From positions 1 to 64,000 of the forward strand of contig JAESSY010000096.1 in assembly GCA_016763855.1 (NCBI GenBank): a stretch of 64,000 bases of DNA, written 5' to 3'. This DNA is from Pseudomonadales bacterium. Its GTDB lineage: Bacteria; Pseudomonadota; Gammaproteobacteria; Pseudomonadales; Azotimanducaceae. The notes below the pieces were generated by a model, which had not been told where the DNA came from, ran no database searches, and saw nothing but the letters and a program-made list of their open reading frames with translations. The position numbers and the translations under genes are program-made. Shown here in pieces: positions 27,301-35,002 of this stretch; position 1 is the stretch's first letter, and every line of letters begins with the position of its first letter.

Positions 27301-28961
27301 GCGGAGCCAATTTCAATCGTGTTGTTGTCGCTGATATTAACGGTGTCGTCATTTGCCACCGGTGGATTATCGGGTGGTAGTTGGGGTTCAGGAGGAGGGG
27401 TATTGTCCGCTGGCGCGGGGTCGGTTGATGTATCACCCGTTCCCGTATTTGTGCCTGTGTCACCCGTCCCCGAAGCGATTCCTGTGTCTCCGCTATCTGA
27501 TCCTGTTGAAGTGGATCCTGAATCTGCACCTGTTGAAGGACTGCTTGAGTCTCCGCCGGTATCTGATCCGCCCTCACCTGTGCCGCCATCGGAGCTGTCG
27601 CCGCTGTCTCCAGAATTTGTTGAACTTTCACTTGCACCGGTCTCTGATGATGCGCCTGCGGTTTCGCCGCTAGTGTCGCCTCCGGTTTCGCTGCCAGATT
27701 CTCCGCCAGTTCCGGTTTCACCTTCTGCTCCGGTTTCACCTCCAGATTCACCTTCTGCTCCGGTTTCACCTCCAGGTTCACCTTCTGCTCCGGTTTCACC
27801 TCCAGATTCGCCTTCTGCTCCGGTTTCGCCTCCAGATTCGCCTTCTGCTCCGGTTTCGCCTCCAGATTCGCCTCCAGATTCGCCTTCTGCTCCGGCTTCA
27901 CCTTCGCCTTCACCTTCGCCTTCACCTTCGCCTTCACCTTCGGCTTCACCTTCGGCTGCTTCGGCAGTTCCTTCCTCGCCTGTAGTTTCACCTTCTCCGG
28001 TTTCTTCGTTGGTATCTTCGGCTTGTGGGTCCTTGGCTTTTTCTTCAGTTTGTTGTTTTTCTGAGGCTTCGTTATCTGCTTTTTCTTCGTTGCTCGGTGG
28101 TGGCATACCTTCTTGCACATTCGCTTGTTGTGCTGCAGTAGGTTGAGGGGTAAAGGTGGCTTTACCCCCTAAGATAATGACAGAAGTATTGCCGGGGATA
28201 TCCAATGTAACTGGGTTTGCGCCACTAGGGTCGGTTACCGTAAGCACGCCTGATGAGTGAATAACGGTGGTTGAACCATCCGCTAGAACTTTTCCGGCTA
28301 ATTCACTACCTCTGATTCCAATAATGGCAGAGGGTGTTTTTATTTTTGAGTGTTCACCCTCTTTATTGAAACGATTGAGCAAACCACTCTTATAACTAAA
28401 GCTGCCTTGAGTGACCGTAGCTTCAAAACTACCTTTCTTTGCTGCAATGTCATATTCAAATTCATCAAATGTCGCTCTGGCATCACTACCTAATCGGAAC
28501 CGGGTACCATCTATCATTTTTGCAAGGATAAACCCTTTGCCATCAACTCGAATTTCATCTCCTTTAAAAATGTCATCTCCTCTCTTGAGTACTTGCTCGA
28601 TGCCATCGTCTCCAATCCTGATAACCCGTCCACTCAGAAATCCCACTGTGCCAATTTTGATTAACACCGCGCCACCCACTACTCCTGAGCTAGCAGCATA
28701 TAAAGCGTCTTCAAATCTGTCGTGTAACAGGCCTTTGACCATTTGTGCTGTCATCCCAGCGCCATTCTCTAAAACGAGCATGGGTGGGGGATTGAAGGAG
28801 AAATAATCAGCGACAACGATGGATTCGCCATCCGAGCCTGAAATATGTAGGTCAAAGCCTTCCCGAGTGTACGTACCCCCGAAAAGCAGTTGAGAATTTT
28901 CTACTAAATGCGTTGGAAGCGCACTCGAATTATTATTATTGGAATCGTTTGTCACGGACAT
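24327..28961 (-). CDS. Giant repetitive surface protein, N-terminal part (FecR-like domain, cadherin-like repeats)
   Basis: 1544 residues. Residues about 110-275 form a FecR-like domain (VGFLSGRVIRIGDDG, GDEIRVDGKGF, KTPSAIIGIRGSELAG). Residues about 280-530 are a low-complexity linker rich in Gly, Glu, Ser and Thr, encoded by tandem DNA repeats. From about 530 on there are eight or so cadherin/VCBS-like repeats of about 100 residues, marked by NPPVAVDD, NDSDPD and DTFTYTLQDG-type strings. The frame stops at TAG 24329-24327, where the next frame continues. The architecture is that of BapA/LapA-type biofilm adhesins. ATG 28961 is preceded by a weak GGGA site. Together with the downstream part the protein would have about 3680 residues. 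Confidence 0.82.
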   Translation of the reverse strand: MSVTNDSNNNNSSALPTHLVENSQLLFGGTYTREGFDLHISGSDGESIVVADYFSFNPPPMLVLENGAGMTAQMVKGLLHDRFEDALYAASSGVVGGAVLIKIGTVGFLSGRVIRIGDDGIEQVLKRGDDIFKGDEIRVDGKGFILAKMIDGTRFRLGSDARATFDEFEYDIAAKKGSFEATVTQGSFSYKSGLLNRFNKEGEHSKIKTPSAIIGIRGSELAGKVLADGSTTVIHSSGVLTVTDPSGANPVTLDIPGNTSVIILGGKATFTPQPTAAQQANVQEGMPPPSNEEKADNEASEKQQTEEKAKDPQAEDTNEETGEGETTGEEGTAEAAEGEAEGEGEGEGEGEGEGEAGAEGESGGESGGETGAEGESGGETGAEGESGGETGAEGEPGGETGAEGESGGETGAEGETGTGGESGSETGGDTSGETAGASSETGASESSTNSGDSGDSSDGGTGEGGSDTGGDSSSPSTGADSGSTSTGSDSGDTGIASGTGDTGTNTGTGDTSTDPAPADNTPPPEPQLPPDNPPVANDDTVNISDNNTIEIGSALLSNDNDPDEGQSPTIIGVTANNLSGTLTFDQASQTINYTPDPTVIGPLGQGETFSESFTYQIQSGDFTATAQATIVLNGANDAPIAADNEFTIDEDTTLSLGNTDGLLTNDSDPDVNDTFSITGAEFLSNDATTIVIQGDGSLEFISSSSDVLNALTDGETFTSSFLYTITDSAGATSTATVNIIVRGIDDAPITETDTAILNEGETITLTPLDNDSDPEGNNLTITSITAPETGTASISADGLSIEYTASDQLDAGEFIDTFTYTVSDGNLTSTESIAVTATGINNPPVLIENPVPAAPLDANTVGPIDITADVLAIVSDDSANLSIVALDTTGTVGTVILGSVLYDANGQFDFLNEGQSITDSFGFTAADTDNLRVDGRYTLTINGVADAPVVDAPIVIDLTTSDAPLGIDLLIGATDVDTNDQGNLVVANLSASAGTIITSSTSSTFLVDPSGFTLGPGQTEQIVLQYDIVDTTGLTVTQTATITITGVNNAPTVGTSLSANVTQNDTTVPFDLLDTAVDMDGDILSVINPIFVPNSNGITLSGTQLSITPGFYDFLADGVQEVVTLNYQIDDGKGSPVDQTATITVTGLNDPPVAVDDNFPADAGVSISGNVLGNDSDIDSNPLTVVTSSGATASGGTFSISSTGDFTYTSAAGFNGADTFTYTLQDGAGGTNIATVSFDVTFVDINDPPSISAPLPLSTAEDTPVQVAPVFSDPDIGGGLATVTITTTNGVLFLSDVSSVTIDAGNVGTTSITLSGTLANLNSTLSLLDFAPDPDFNGTGQIDITISDQGNTGTPGPLTANVSIPVTVTPVNDPPVAVADVYNVTVDGVLVTSVGVDDLLFNDIDADGDTLGINTTPITNVLNGTLTINVDGTFTYTPNTLFTGVDSFQYQISDGNGGISTGTATINVNPVPLNSSVLISGLFSDGATWSLGTAPIASEDVQISFGNIVTTAGDVIDYNTLQVDGDLNVFGGSYVGLGPLIVSN
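27721..27870. repeat. Five tandem 30-bp units in the adhesin linker
   Basis: Five consecutive 30-base copies beginning CCTTCTGCTCCGGTTTC differ only at a few third positions and encode ten-residue Gly/Glu/Ser/Thr units in the adhesin. Such arrays commonly vary in copy number between strains. Confidence 0.9.
27901..27950. repeat. 12-bp tandem array coding a Gly-Glu run
   Basis: About four copies of CCTTCGCCTTCA encode an alternating Glu-Gly stretch in the linker next to the 30-bp array. Confidence 0.85.
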
Positions 28962-29215
28962 ATGTTCCCTATGGTAAGGGTTGTAAGTTAACTATTTTAC
29001 GTCGGCCAAGCAATACCAGATTAGGGGGTATTAAAGTAAATTTGTAAGTTTTTTGTGAGCAACTTAAGTCATTGTTGTAAATAGGGCTCATTTAGGGATT
29101 TTTAGCCTAATAGATGTCGAAAATCTTACAGGAAATGCAGATATTGGATATATCTCCTTTAGTAATTACACTTCATGATTGGTTAACACTAAGAATGTTT
29201 AATTGCGGAGTCAAT

Positions 29216-29431
29216 ATGAAGAATCTAAACCTACGTGAAACGCCAAAAGTCAGCGGTGGTACCAGTAATCTGGAACTTGAAATCCCACTGGGGTTTAAGC
29301 GACTTATTGAGGCAATTGAGGAATACGGGTCCTTTCCGAAGGAATTGGTTCAAGTTATAGAAAATAGAGCACATTCTGCGCCTAGAAAAGAAAGCAGCTA
29401 TCGCCAGCGACCTCAAAGAATAGCTCCTTAA
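29216..29431 (+). CDS. Small protein with a double-glycine leader (bacteriocin-type signal)
   Basis: A 71-residue product starting MKNLNLRETPKVSGG. This resembles the double-glycine leaders of bacteriocins and related peptides (M-x-x-L ... V-S-G-G), which are cut after GG by ABC transporters with a C39 peptidase domain. The putative mature part of 56 residues starts TSNLELEIPLGFKRLIEAI and ends with a basic, Arg/Gln-rich tail; it is not strongly hydrophobic. The start at 29216 is supported by GGAG five bases upstream; an upstream in-frame ATG at 29114 has no such site. It is divergent from the adhesin, and a small membrane-protein gene begins two bases after its stop. No C39 transporter is in the window. 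The leader assignment is by eye, so moderate confidence. Confidence 0.5.
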   Translation: MKNLNLRETPKVSGGTSNLELEIPLGFKRLIEAIEEYGSFPKELVQVIENRAHSAPRKESSYRQRPQRIAP

Positions 29432-29432
29432 G

Positions 29433-29726
29433 TTGTCCATAGAAGAGACGTTGATTCTGGTTAGTACTTCTCTGATTGTCATCTGGTCTGTTGCTTACAT
29501 GATAATAAGAGATTGGCATAGCTGTAAGTGGCTCCTATCCTCTAGCATCTTGTTTGTTTGTGTAGTCGAATTGATTTCGTCACAGGATTATCCCCTCAAC
29601 TACTTGAGAATATCCTATATGTTGGCTTTGGGAGGGTATTTTTGCTTAAGTCCACTGACGTGGGGATCTAAGGGTATTAAGGGGCCTAAAGAGCCTAGGG
29701 CTTTGCAATCGGCGAATAATAGATAG
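29433..29726 (+). CDS. Small membrane protein of unknown function
   Basis: 97 residues with three likely membrane helices (LILVSTSLIVIWSVAYMII; WLLSSSILFVCVVELIS; a third around YMLALGGYFCLSPL) and a basic tail. It follows the double-glycine gene by one base, suggesting co-translation. The only early start is TTG 29433 without a ribosome binding site of its own. Its end overlaps the convergent protease gene by 32 bases. No family is recognised. Position would allow a role as immunity or partner protein of the small gene, which is only an inference. Confidence 0.45.
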   Translation: MSIEETLILVSTSLIVIWSVAYMIIRDWHSCKWLLSSSILFVCVVELISSQDYPLNYLRISYMLALGGYFCLSPLTWGSKGIKGPKEPRALQSANNR

Positions 29727-31959
29727 TGGTTTGCTGATCATTAGACATCAATTCTTTCTCTGTCAAGAGTTCAGAATTCCAAAACATAATATTCAAGGCA
29801 TCGGGACATTCGTCTAAATCTGCAATCCCGTTGCCGTTGCTATCGTGAATAGCCAACCGGCATTCCGGCGTATCAGTGATAACATCATGGTCTCCAAAGC
29901 GTCTTTCCGTTGTATGGTACAGCCCTAAAAAATGTCCCATCTCATGGAAAGCGAATTCTGCTGTTGTTCTGGCATAAAATTCGTCAGGCCCGCCTCTGGT
30001 GGCCGTTGCATTGATTAGCACACCATTAAATTTTCCCTTAATGCCCATGGTCCCAGGTAACCCGCCGGATATGCCAAGAATACCGCCACCATTAAACCCG
30101 GTAAAACTTTCTATAAAAAACAGATTTATCGTGCCGGCATCCCCCATGGTCACGAGTTCCGCCGTGTCAACATTTTCAAAGTCACTAGAAACTTCTTCAA
30201 AGCGGCTATCAACGAGAATTGTAATGGGTGCGATGTTGACATTAATTCGATTGTTATTCGCGATCTTTGTGAATTGCGTGAGCACTAAGCCAAGTTCTTC
30301 TTCCGAAATTGAAGTGGCGGTTAAATAGGGTTTGATTTCTAATGTGGCGGGGAAATTCGCCGCAAGATTAGGTTGCGGTCCTTTTCGAACGACGATGTTC
30401 AAGATAAGTGAATTTAGATCTATTCCCGTCAGGCTACTCTCTAAGGTGCCAAGGGTATATTGCCAGCTTCCCGTTTGCGTAATAATTTCTGGTTTGCGTG
30501 GAATAAGTGCGCTGCAAAGTCCTGGGTCGCAAAATAATACTTCCTTTTGAAAGGGACTAGGACCCATCCCAAGCGGATCGCTCAGTGATGAGATGAAAAG
30601 GTTTTGCCCATCTGTTGCTACATCATCACCCTGTAATGTAATGGAAAAAGAAACAGTGTCATTTGAAATACTAAATGGAAAATTTGGTGATGTTAGTACA
30701 GTACTGCTTAGTTCTACATTGTTTTGCTGAGTATAGTTTGTTGTTGGTATGGTGAGATTCGAAGTTACGATGCGGGTTGCAACAAAAGCGACAACAGTAA
30801 TTGATAATTCTCCTATGAGTAAATTACCGGTGCCATCCGTAACAGAATATAGAAGGAGGTCTTCACCGGTAAAGTTATCGTTGGGTGTATAATCTATCAA
30901 TCCGTTATTAACTACTGCTAAACCGTTAGTTGGATTTTGAGAAATGCTTAAGCTATTTTCGTTAATGTTTTCATCATTTTGCAGCACGTCAATTGAGATC
31001 AATATATTTTCACTTGTGCTGATTGAATCGTTTAATACTAAAGGGATGGGAACGACAGTGCCTAAGTCAAATACTTCAACTATTCCTATTCCTCCTAGTG
31101 CATTATTGCTTTCTACAATCGCTGTGTAAGCGCCAGGAGCGAGTTCGATAAGAATGGCTGAATCAAGATCATTTGTGGGTTTTAGGGATACGGGGATGTC
31201 ATTCATGCGAGGGTGAGATTGCCAGTCATCATTGTTGTCGATAACGTTCTGCCCTGAAAGTAGCGTTAGCCGGGGATTTTCTAAGGCATCGGGAACACCG
31301 TCATCTATTAAGCTCGGACCTTTTGCTCTTATTAACACCCGTTGATGTTCAATCCCTGTGATGATTAACCCCGTAATCAGAATGTTGTCATCCGAAGTTA
31401 TTTGCGCTCTTGCAGAAAGGTTGAGTAGGCGGGTGTCACCATTGCTGTCTAGTCCAAATACTTCAATTAGACCAATGCCTTGTTCGTTACCCACTCCGCT
31501 AACAATGACAGTATAGGCGCCAGCGTCTAGCGATCTTAAAATGACAGATTCGAGTGAATTGCTCGGTTTCAAATTTTCAGGAACTAAATGTTGGTTTCCA
31601 TGATTTTGCCAATCGTCATTGGAATCGATTGCGCTTTGCCCAGAGAAGAGTGTCATTGTTGGATTGCTTAAAGCGCCGGTGACTCCCGCGTTGCTAAGCG
31701 CAGGACCTCTCGCCCTTAACACAACGGTTTTCTGAGTTGATCCCGTTATGACAAAGCCTCCGATCAGTATTTCATCATTAACGCCAACAAAACCGCGGGC
31801 AGATAGGTTTTGTAGTCTTGATTCGGCGAATAATAAATTAGAAAACAAGAAACCAAAGCCGATTAAAATTACGGTGATATGTAGGCGCGCGCAATGGAAT
31901 GTGATGTTGAACTTCGTGATAAAATACTTCCAAAATCTGTATAAGGCCCATGCTAACAC
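29695..31959 (-). CDS. Secreted metzincin-like metalloprotease with Ig/cadherin-like and NDDW repeats
   Basis: 754 residues. After a long hydrophobic signal region (helix about 28-45) come two repeats of about 130 residues, each running from LSARGFVGVNDEILIGGF-like start through RARGPAL to SNDDWQNH, a pattern found in many secreted bacterial proteins. A cadherin-like segment (LVLNDSISTSENI...DNFTGEDLLLYSVTDGTG) follows. Near the C-terminus is the zinc motif HEMGHFLGLYH with a downstream NIMFW, which fits the metzincin Met-turn, and a CRLAIHDSNGNGIADLDEC calcium-binding-like loop with cysteines. This suggests a pappalysin/M43-like extracellular protease. The start is uncertain because the first 25 residues are unusual for a signal peptide. 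The start region lies next to a 13-bp repeat array. Confidence 0.8.
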   Translation of the reverse strand: MLAWALYRFWKYFITKFNITFHCARLHITVILIGFGFLFSNLLFAESRLQNLSARGFVGVNDEILIGGFVITGSTQKTVVLRARGPALSNAGVTGALSNPTMTLFSGQSAIDSNDDWQNHGNQHLVPENLKPSNSLESVILRSLDAGAYTVIVSGVGNEQGIGLIEVFGLDSNGDTRLLNLSARAQITSDDNILITGLIITGIEHQRVLIRAKGPSLIDDGVPDALENPRLTLLSGQNVIDNNDDWQSHPRMNDIPVSLKPTNDLDSAILIELAPGAYTAIVESNNALGGIGIVEVFDLGTVVPIPLVLNDSISTSENILISIDVLQNDENINENSLSISQNPTNGLAVVNNGLIDYTPNDNFTGEDLLLYSVTDGTGNLLIGELSITVVAFVATRIVTSNLTIPTTNYTQQNNVELSSTVLTSPNFPFSISNDTVSFSITLQGDDVATDGQNLFISSLSDPLGMGPSPFQKEVLFCDPGLCSALIPRKPEIITQTGSWQYTLGTLESSLTGIDLNSLILNIVVRKGPQPNLAANFPATLEIKPYLTATSISEEELGLVLTQFTKIANNNRINVNIAPITILVDSRFEEVSSDFENVDTAELVTMGDAGTINLFFIESFTGFNGGGILGISGGLPGTMGIKGKFNGVLINATATRGGPDEFYARTTAEFAFHEMGHFLGLYHTTERRFGDHDVITDTPECRLAIHDSNGNGIADLDECPDALNIMFWNSELLTEKELMSNDQQTTIYYSPIAKP

Positions 31960-31963
31960 TCTT

Positions 31964-32028
31964 ATGAAGAAAACCTATGAAGAAAACCTATGAAGAAAAC
32001 CTATGAAGAAAACCTATGAAGAAAACCT
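31964..32028. repeat. Five perfect 13-bp copies, each with an ATG
   Basis: ATGAAGAAAACCT is repeated five times without change and runs straight into ATG 32029 of the next gene, whose first bases (ATGAAAAAAA) resemble a sixth, diverged copy. Each copy starts a nine-codon frame ending in TGA three units later. The array spans the gap between two divergent genes. Confidence 0.95.
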
Positions 32029-32934
32029 ATGAAAAAAATATCTTTCGGTCAAACGACAGTAAGCCTTTTTGAAATTGATAAACCCGGCGGCAATAAATAT
32101 TACAAACTTAAATATAATTTAGTCGCCGCAAAGCAAGCGGGTCTGAAAACGCTGCTCAGCTTTGGTGGAGCTTGGTCAAATCATCTTCATGCTTTGGCGC
32201 AGCTTGGTTCTGAAGAAGGGTTTCGTACTATCGGAGTCATCAGAGGCGAAAAGCCAAAGTGTTTGTCTGCCATGCTCGAAGATGTTCAAAAGGTTGGTAT
32301 GCAACTGGTCTTCGTCACGAGACAGAAATACCGTGAGAAAGAATCACCTGAATTCATGCGGTGGCTAAAAAACCAGTTTGGTGAATTTTATCTATTGCCA
32401 GAGGGAGGTACCAATGATCTGGCTGTGGCTGGTTGCACTGAAATCATTACGTCATTTGAATCGGAAGATTATGACCTGATTTGTATTCCAGTCGGTACGG
32501 GCGGGACCCTCGCGGGGATTGCAAAATCATTAAGGCCACCTCAGTCAGTACTTGGGTTTTCTGTATTAAAAGGGGCTAAGAATTTGGATGAAAAAGTCGC
32601 AGCGCTCCTGGAGGCTGATACAGAACAGTCTGATATAAAACAGCCTGATTTAGCTCAGACTGACTTAGAAACTGACTTAGTTGAAACAGCCCAGCAAAAC
32701 TGGTCTATCAATCATCAATTTCATTGTGGTGGTTATGCAAAGTGCCCAGATTACTTGAAAGAATTTGTGCTTCATTTAGAAAGCGAATATGAGATACGAT
32801 TAGATCCAGTTTATACCGGCAAGATGCTCTATGGCATCCATCGACTGCTTGAGGATGGGGGTTTGCATGCCGATCTAAAAATTATTGCCATCCATACCGG
32901 CGGTCTGCAGGGTCGCCGGGGATATGATTTCTAG
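32029..32934 (+). CDS. PLP-dependent D-cysteine desulfhydrase / ACC deaminase-like enzyme
   Basis: A 301-residue fold type II PLP enzyme. GGNKYYKLKYNL (residues about 21-32) holds the lysine that binds PLP; FGGAWSNHLHALAQLG and PVGTGGTLAGIA are the cofactor phosphate and substrate loops. The family includes DcyD and ACC deaminase; the bacterial short forms with this pattern are usually annotated 1-aminocyclopropane-1-carboxylate deaminase/D-cysteine desulfhydrase, and the substrate is not certain. An insertion at residues about 200-220 (from 32626) is built from 15-base DNA repeats. The translation start directly follows five ATG-bearing repeats. The neighbour cysE supports a link with cysteine metabolism. 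Confidence 0.85.
   Translation: MKKISFGQTTVSLFEIDKPGGNKYYKLKYNLVAAKQAGLKTLLSFGGAWSNHLHALAQLGSEEGFRTIGVIRGEKPKCLSAMLEDVQKVGMQLVFVTRQKYREKESPEFMRWLKNQFGEFYLLPEGGTNDLAVAGCTEIITSFESEDYDLICIPVGTGGTLAGIAKSLRPPQSVLGFSVLKGAKNLDEKVAALLEADTEQSDIKQPDLAQTDLETDLVETAQQNWSINHQFHCGGYAKCPDYLKEFVLHLESEYEIRLDPVYTGKMLYGIHRLLEDGGLHADLKIIAIHTGGLQGRRGYDF
32626..32682 (+). repeat. In-frame 15-bp repeats inside the PLP-enzyme gene
   Basis: Three diverged units (CAGTCTGATATAAAA, CAGCCTGATTTAGCT, CAGACTGACTTAGAA) and a partial fourth encode Q-(S/P/T)-D-(I/L)-x steps. The repeats keep the frame and add a surface loop absent from the core fold. Confidence 0.75.
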
Positions 32935-32935
32935 G

Positions 32936-33008
32936 TTGACGGCTCTTTATTTAAGCTGATGGCTCTTTATTTAAGCTGATGGCTCTTTATTTAAGCTGAT
33001 GGCTCTTC
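32936..33008. repeat. 20-bp tandem repeat across the cysE stop codon
   Basis: CTGATGGCTCTTTATTTAAG occurs three times in a row (the first copy with two changes) plus a partial fourth that is the cysE 3' end. On the minus strand each copy repeats the codons for Glu-Pro-Ser-Ala-stop, so the end of cysE has been multiplied into the intergenic gap. Confidence 0.9.
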
Positions 33009-33848
33009 CAAACAATATTGTTGCATGCTTTTGGAAGGGAAAGGGCAGTCGGGTTTGCCGATTATCTCTGCGGGTACACCTGCTACCGTGACATGGGGTG
33101 GTACATCTTTCATCACCACGCTGCCTGCACCGATTTTTGCACCCTCACCGATTTCAAGATTGCCGATAATTGAGGCATTAGCACCAATCAGTACGCCTTT
33201 TCTAACCTTGGGATGACGATCTCCTGAGGCCTTACCTGTTCCGCCAAGCGTCACGCCGTGAAGAATAGAAACATCATCTTCTATTACGGCTGTTTCCCCC
33301 ACAACCAAGCCTGTTGCATGGTCAAACATGATGCCACAACCAATTTTTGCAGCTGGATGAATATCAACATTAAAAATCGTACTAACTTGATTCTGTAAAA
33401 AGAAAGCCAAAGAATGTCTTTCTTGTGACCATAGCCAATGTGCTACACGATGAATTTGCAAAGCGTGAAAGCCTTTGTAAAACAGAAAAGGCGTAGAGTA
33501 ACTGTTGCAGGCTGGGTCGCGTTCTCGGATGGCTTTGATGTCGATTTCCACTGCCTGGGTGATAGCAGGTTCAGCTTCCAATGCTTCTTGAATAATTTCT
33601 CTGAGGGCCATACTCGAAACCACAGAACTATCTAATTTACTGGCAAGGAGGAAGCTCAATGCTCCCTCAAGGGTATCGTGATTAATAACCACTGCCTGAA
33701 AGTAGGTTGCCATAATCGGCTCAAATTCTGCTCGGGCCTTCACTTCTCTGCGCATAGCCTTCCAGAGTGATCCTGCTGCGGCAATCTCAGCAATATTGGA
33801 TTCCTCGGCTAGTTCAGCCTTATAACGTTGTTTTATCAATGTATTCAT
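32991..33848 (-). CDS. cysE: Serine O-acetyltransferase
   Basis: A 285-residue CysE that makes O-acetylserine, the carbon skeleton for cysteine. The N-terminal helical SATase domain (LWKAMRREVKARAEFEPIMA) is followed by RDPACNSYSTPFLFYKGFHALQIHRVAHW, here given as a segment at residues about 110-138, and by the left-handed beta-helix of hexapeptide repeats with the catalytic region FDHATGLVVGETAVIEDDV and GGTGKASGDRHPKV. Length is typical (270-290). It ends inside a 20-bp tandem repeat. It is convergent with the PLP enzyme, and regulation by cysteine feedback through the C-terminal tail is known for the family; the tail here ends LEEPSA. Confidence 0.95.
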   Translation of the reverse strand: MNTLIKQRYKAELAEESNIAEIAAAGSLWKAMRREVKARAEFEPIMATYFQAVVINHDTLEGALSFLLASKLDSSVVSSMALREIIQEALEAEPAITQAVEIDIKAIRERDPACNSYSTPFLFYKGFHALQIHRVAHWLWSQERHSLAFFLQNQVSTIFNVDIHPAAKIGCGIMFDHATGLVVGETAVIEDDVSILHGVTLGGTGKASGDRHPKVRKGVLIGANASIIGNLEIGEGAKIGAGSVVMKDVPPHVTVAGVPAEIIGKPDCPFPSKSMQQYCLEEPSA

Positions 33849-34081
33849 GGGTCTTTCCTGTGTGGAGAGCTTGCTAAGGATGACAGTTTCGCTTTCTGGA
33901 GAAAAATATCAAGGGAAAGGTCATTCCAAATTTGAATAAATCCTATCCTTATTTGGCTTTATTATACGGTTGATGTAACAAGACAGAGAATCCAGTGCGC
34001 TAAAATAGTGAAATCAAAATATTGAAACTGAGGTGAATCTGACATTTAATGCGCTTTCTGTGTTGGTTAGGCATTCATTCT

Positions 34082-34963
34082 ATGAGTGAATTTAAAAACG
34101 TCGGTTTGGTTGCTCGAATGGGTAGTGAACAAGTCCTGGAATCTCTCCGGCGTGTACGTGATTATTTGGCATCGCGAGGCGTTAGTGTCTTCCTTGAAGA
34201 TACCGCTCAAGAATTATTGTGTGAGACCGAAAACGATTGTGAGGGGTTTACGCAATTGGAGATGGCGACTCGCTGTGATCTCATCATCGCCGTGGGTGGA
34301 GATGGCAACATCTTGGGGGCAGCGAGAACATTTGCGCCCTATGATGTGCCCATATTAGGCATAAACCGTGGTCGTATGGGTTTCCTTGCTGACGTCTCTC
34401 CTGATGAAATAGAAGAGAGTATCGGCGAGGTATTAGCAGGCAACTATGTCATGGAAGAACATTTTCTCCTTGAGGGAGAAGTTTCCGGTATGAAAGAAGT
34501 ACCTTGTGCCTTGAATGAGGTATTAATCCACTCGGCAAAAATGCCAAAAATGTTGGAGTTCAATCTCTATATAGATGACATCTTCGTATACAACCAATAT
34601 TCAGATGGCCTTATCATTGCTTCTCCCACAGGTTCGACTGCCTATGCTTTGTCAGCGGGCGGGCCAATTATGCACCCTAGTCTGGATGCGATTGTGTTGG
34701 TACCCATGTTTCCGCATCAATTGAATAGTCGGCCCTTGCTAGTGCCTGGAGATTCTGAGCTTAGAATCGTCATTGGTTCTCACATTGGCACCAATGCCAA
34801 AATAAGTTTTGATTCGCAGGTTGAGTTTGAGATCGAAGCGGGTGAATCGATATGTGTTAAGAAGAAAAAGGAGCTATTAAAGCTAGTGCATCCGCCCGGG
34901 CATAGTTTCTATGGTGTTTGTCGCAGTAAACTCAATTGGGCAAGTGAAAAGCAGCGTCGATAA
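34082..34963 (+). CDS. nadK: NAD kinase
   Basis: About 293 residues from ATG 34082 (MSEFKNVGLVARMGSEQVLE), which matches the usual NadK start; an ATG at 34049 would add 11 atypical residues, although it has a weak GAGGTG element upstream. The enzyme phosphorylates NAD to NADP. Landmarks are VGGDGNILGAART (the GGDGN motif), NRGRMGFLADV, ALNEVLIHSA and SPTGSTAYALSAGGPI. All are intact and the length matches the family. It is monocistronic by appearance, divergent from cysE. Confidence 0.95.
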   Translation: MSEFKNVGLVARMGSEQVLESLRRVRDYLASRGVSVFLEDTAQELLCETENDCEGFTQLEMATRCDLIIAVGGDGNILGAARTFAPYDVPILGINRGRMGFLADVSPDEIEESIGEVLAGNYVMEEHFLLEGEVSGMKEVPCALNEVLIHSAKMPKMLEFNLYIDDIFVYNQYSDGLIIASPTGSTAYALSAGGPIMHPSLDAIVLVPMFPHQLNSRPLLVPGDSELRIVIGSHIGTNAKISFDSQVEFEIEAGESICVKKKKELLKLVHPPGHSFYGVCRSKLNWASEKQRR

Positions 34964-35002
34964 AAATACGATTTTATCAAAGTGCTTCGAAGTGCCTTAA
35001 AA

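Noticed and set aside
27721-27870. Possible CRISPR array
   Set aside because: Units are contiguous without spacers and lie inside a coding repeat; no cas genes.
27293-28146. Lys/Gln-rich minus-strand and Pro/Ser-rich plus-strand frames over the repeat linker
   Set aside because: Direct result of stop-free 30-bp and 12-bp arrays; the GE-rich frame is part of the larger gene.
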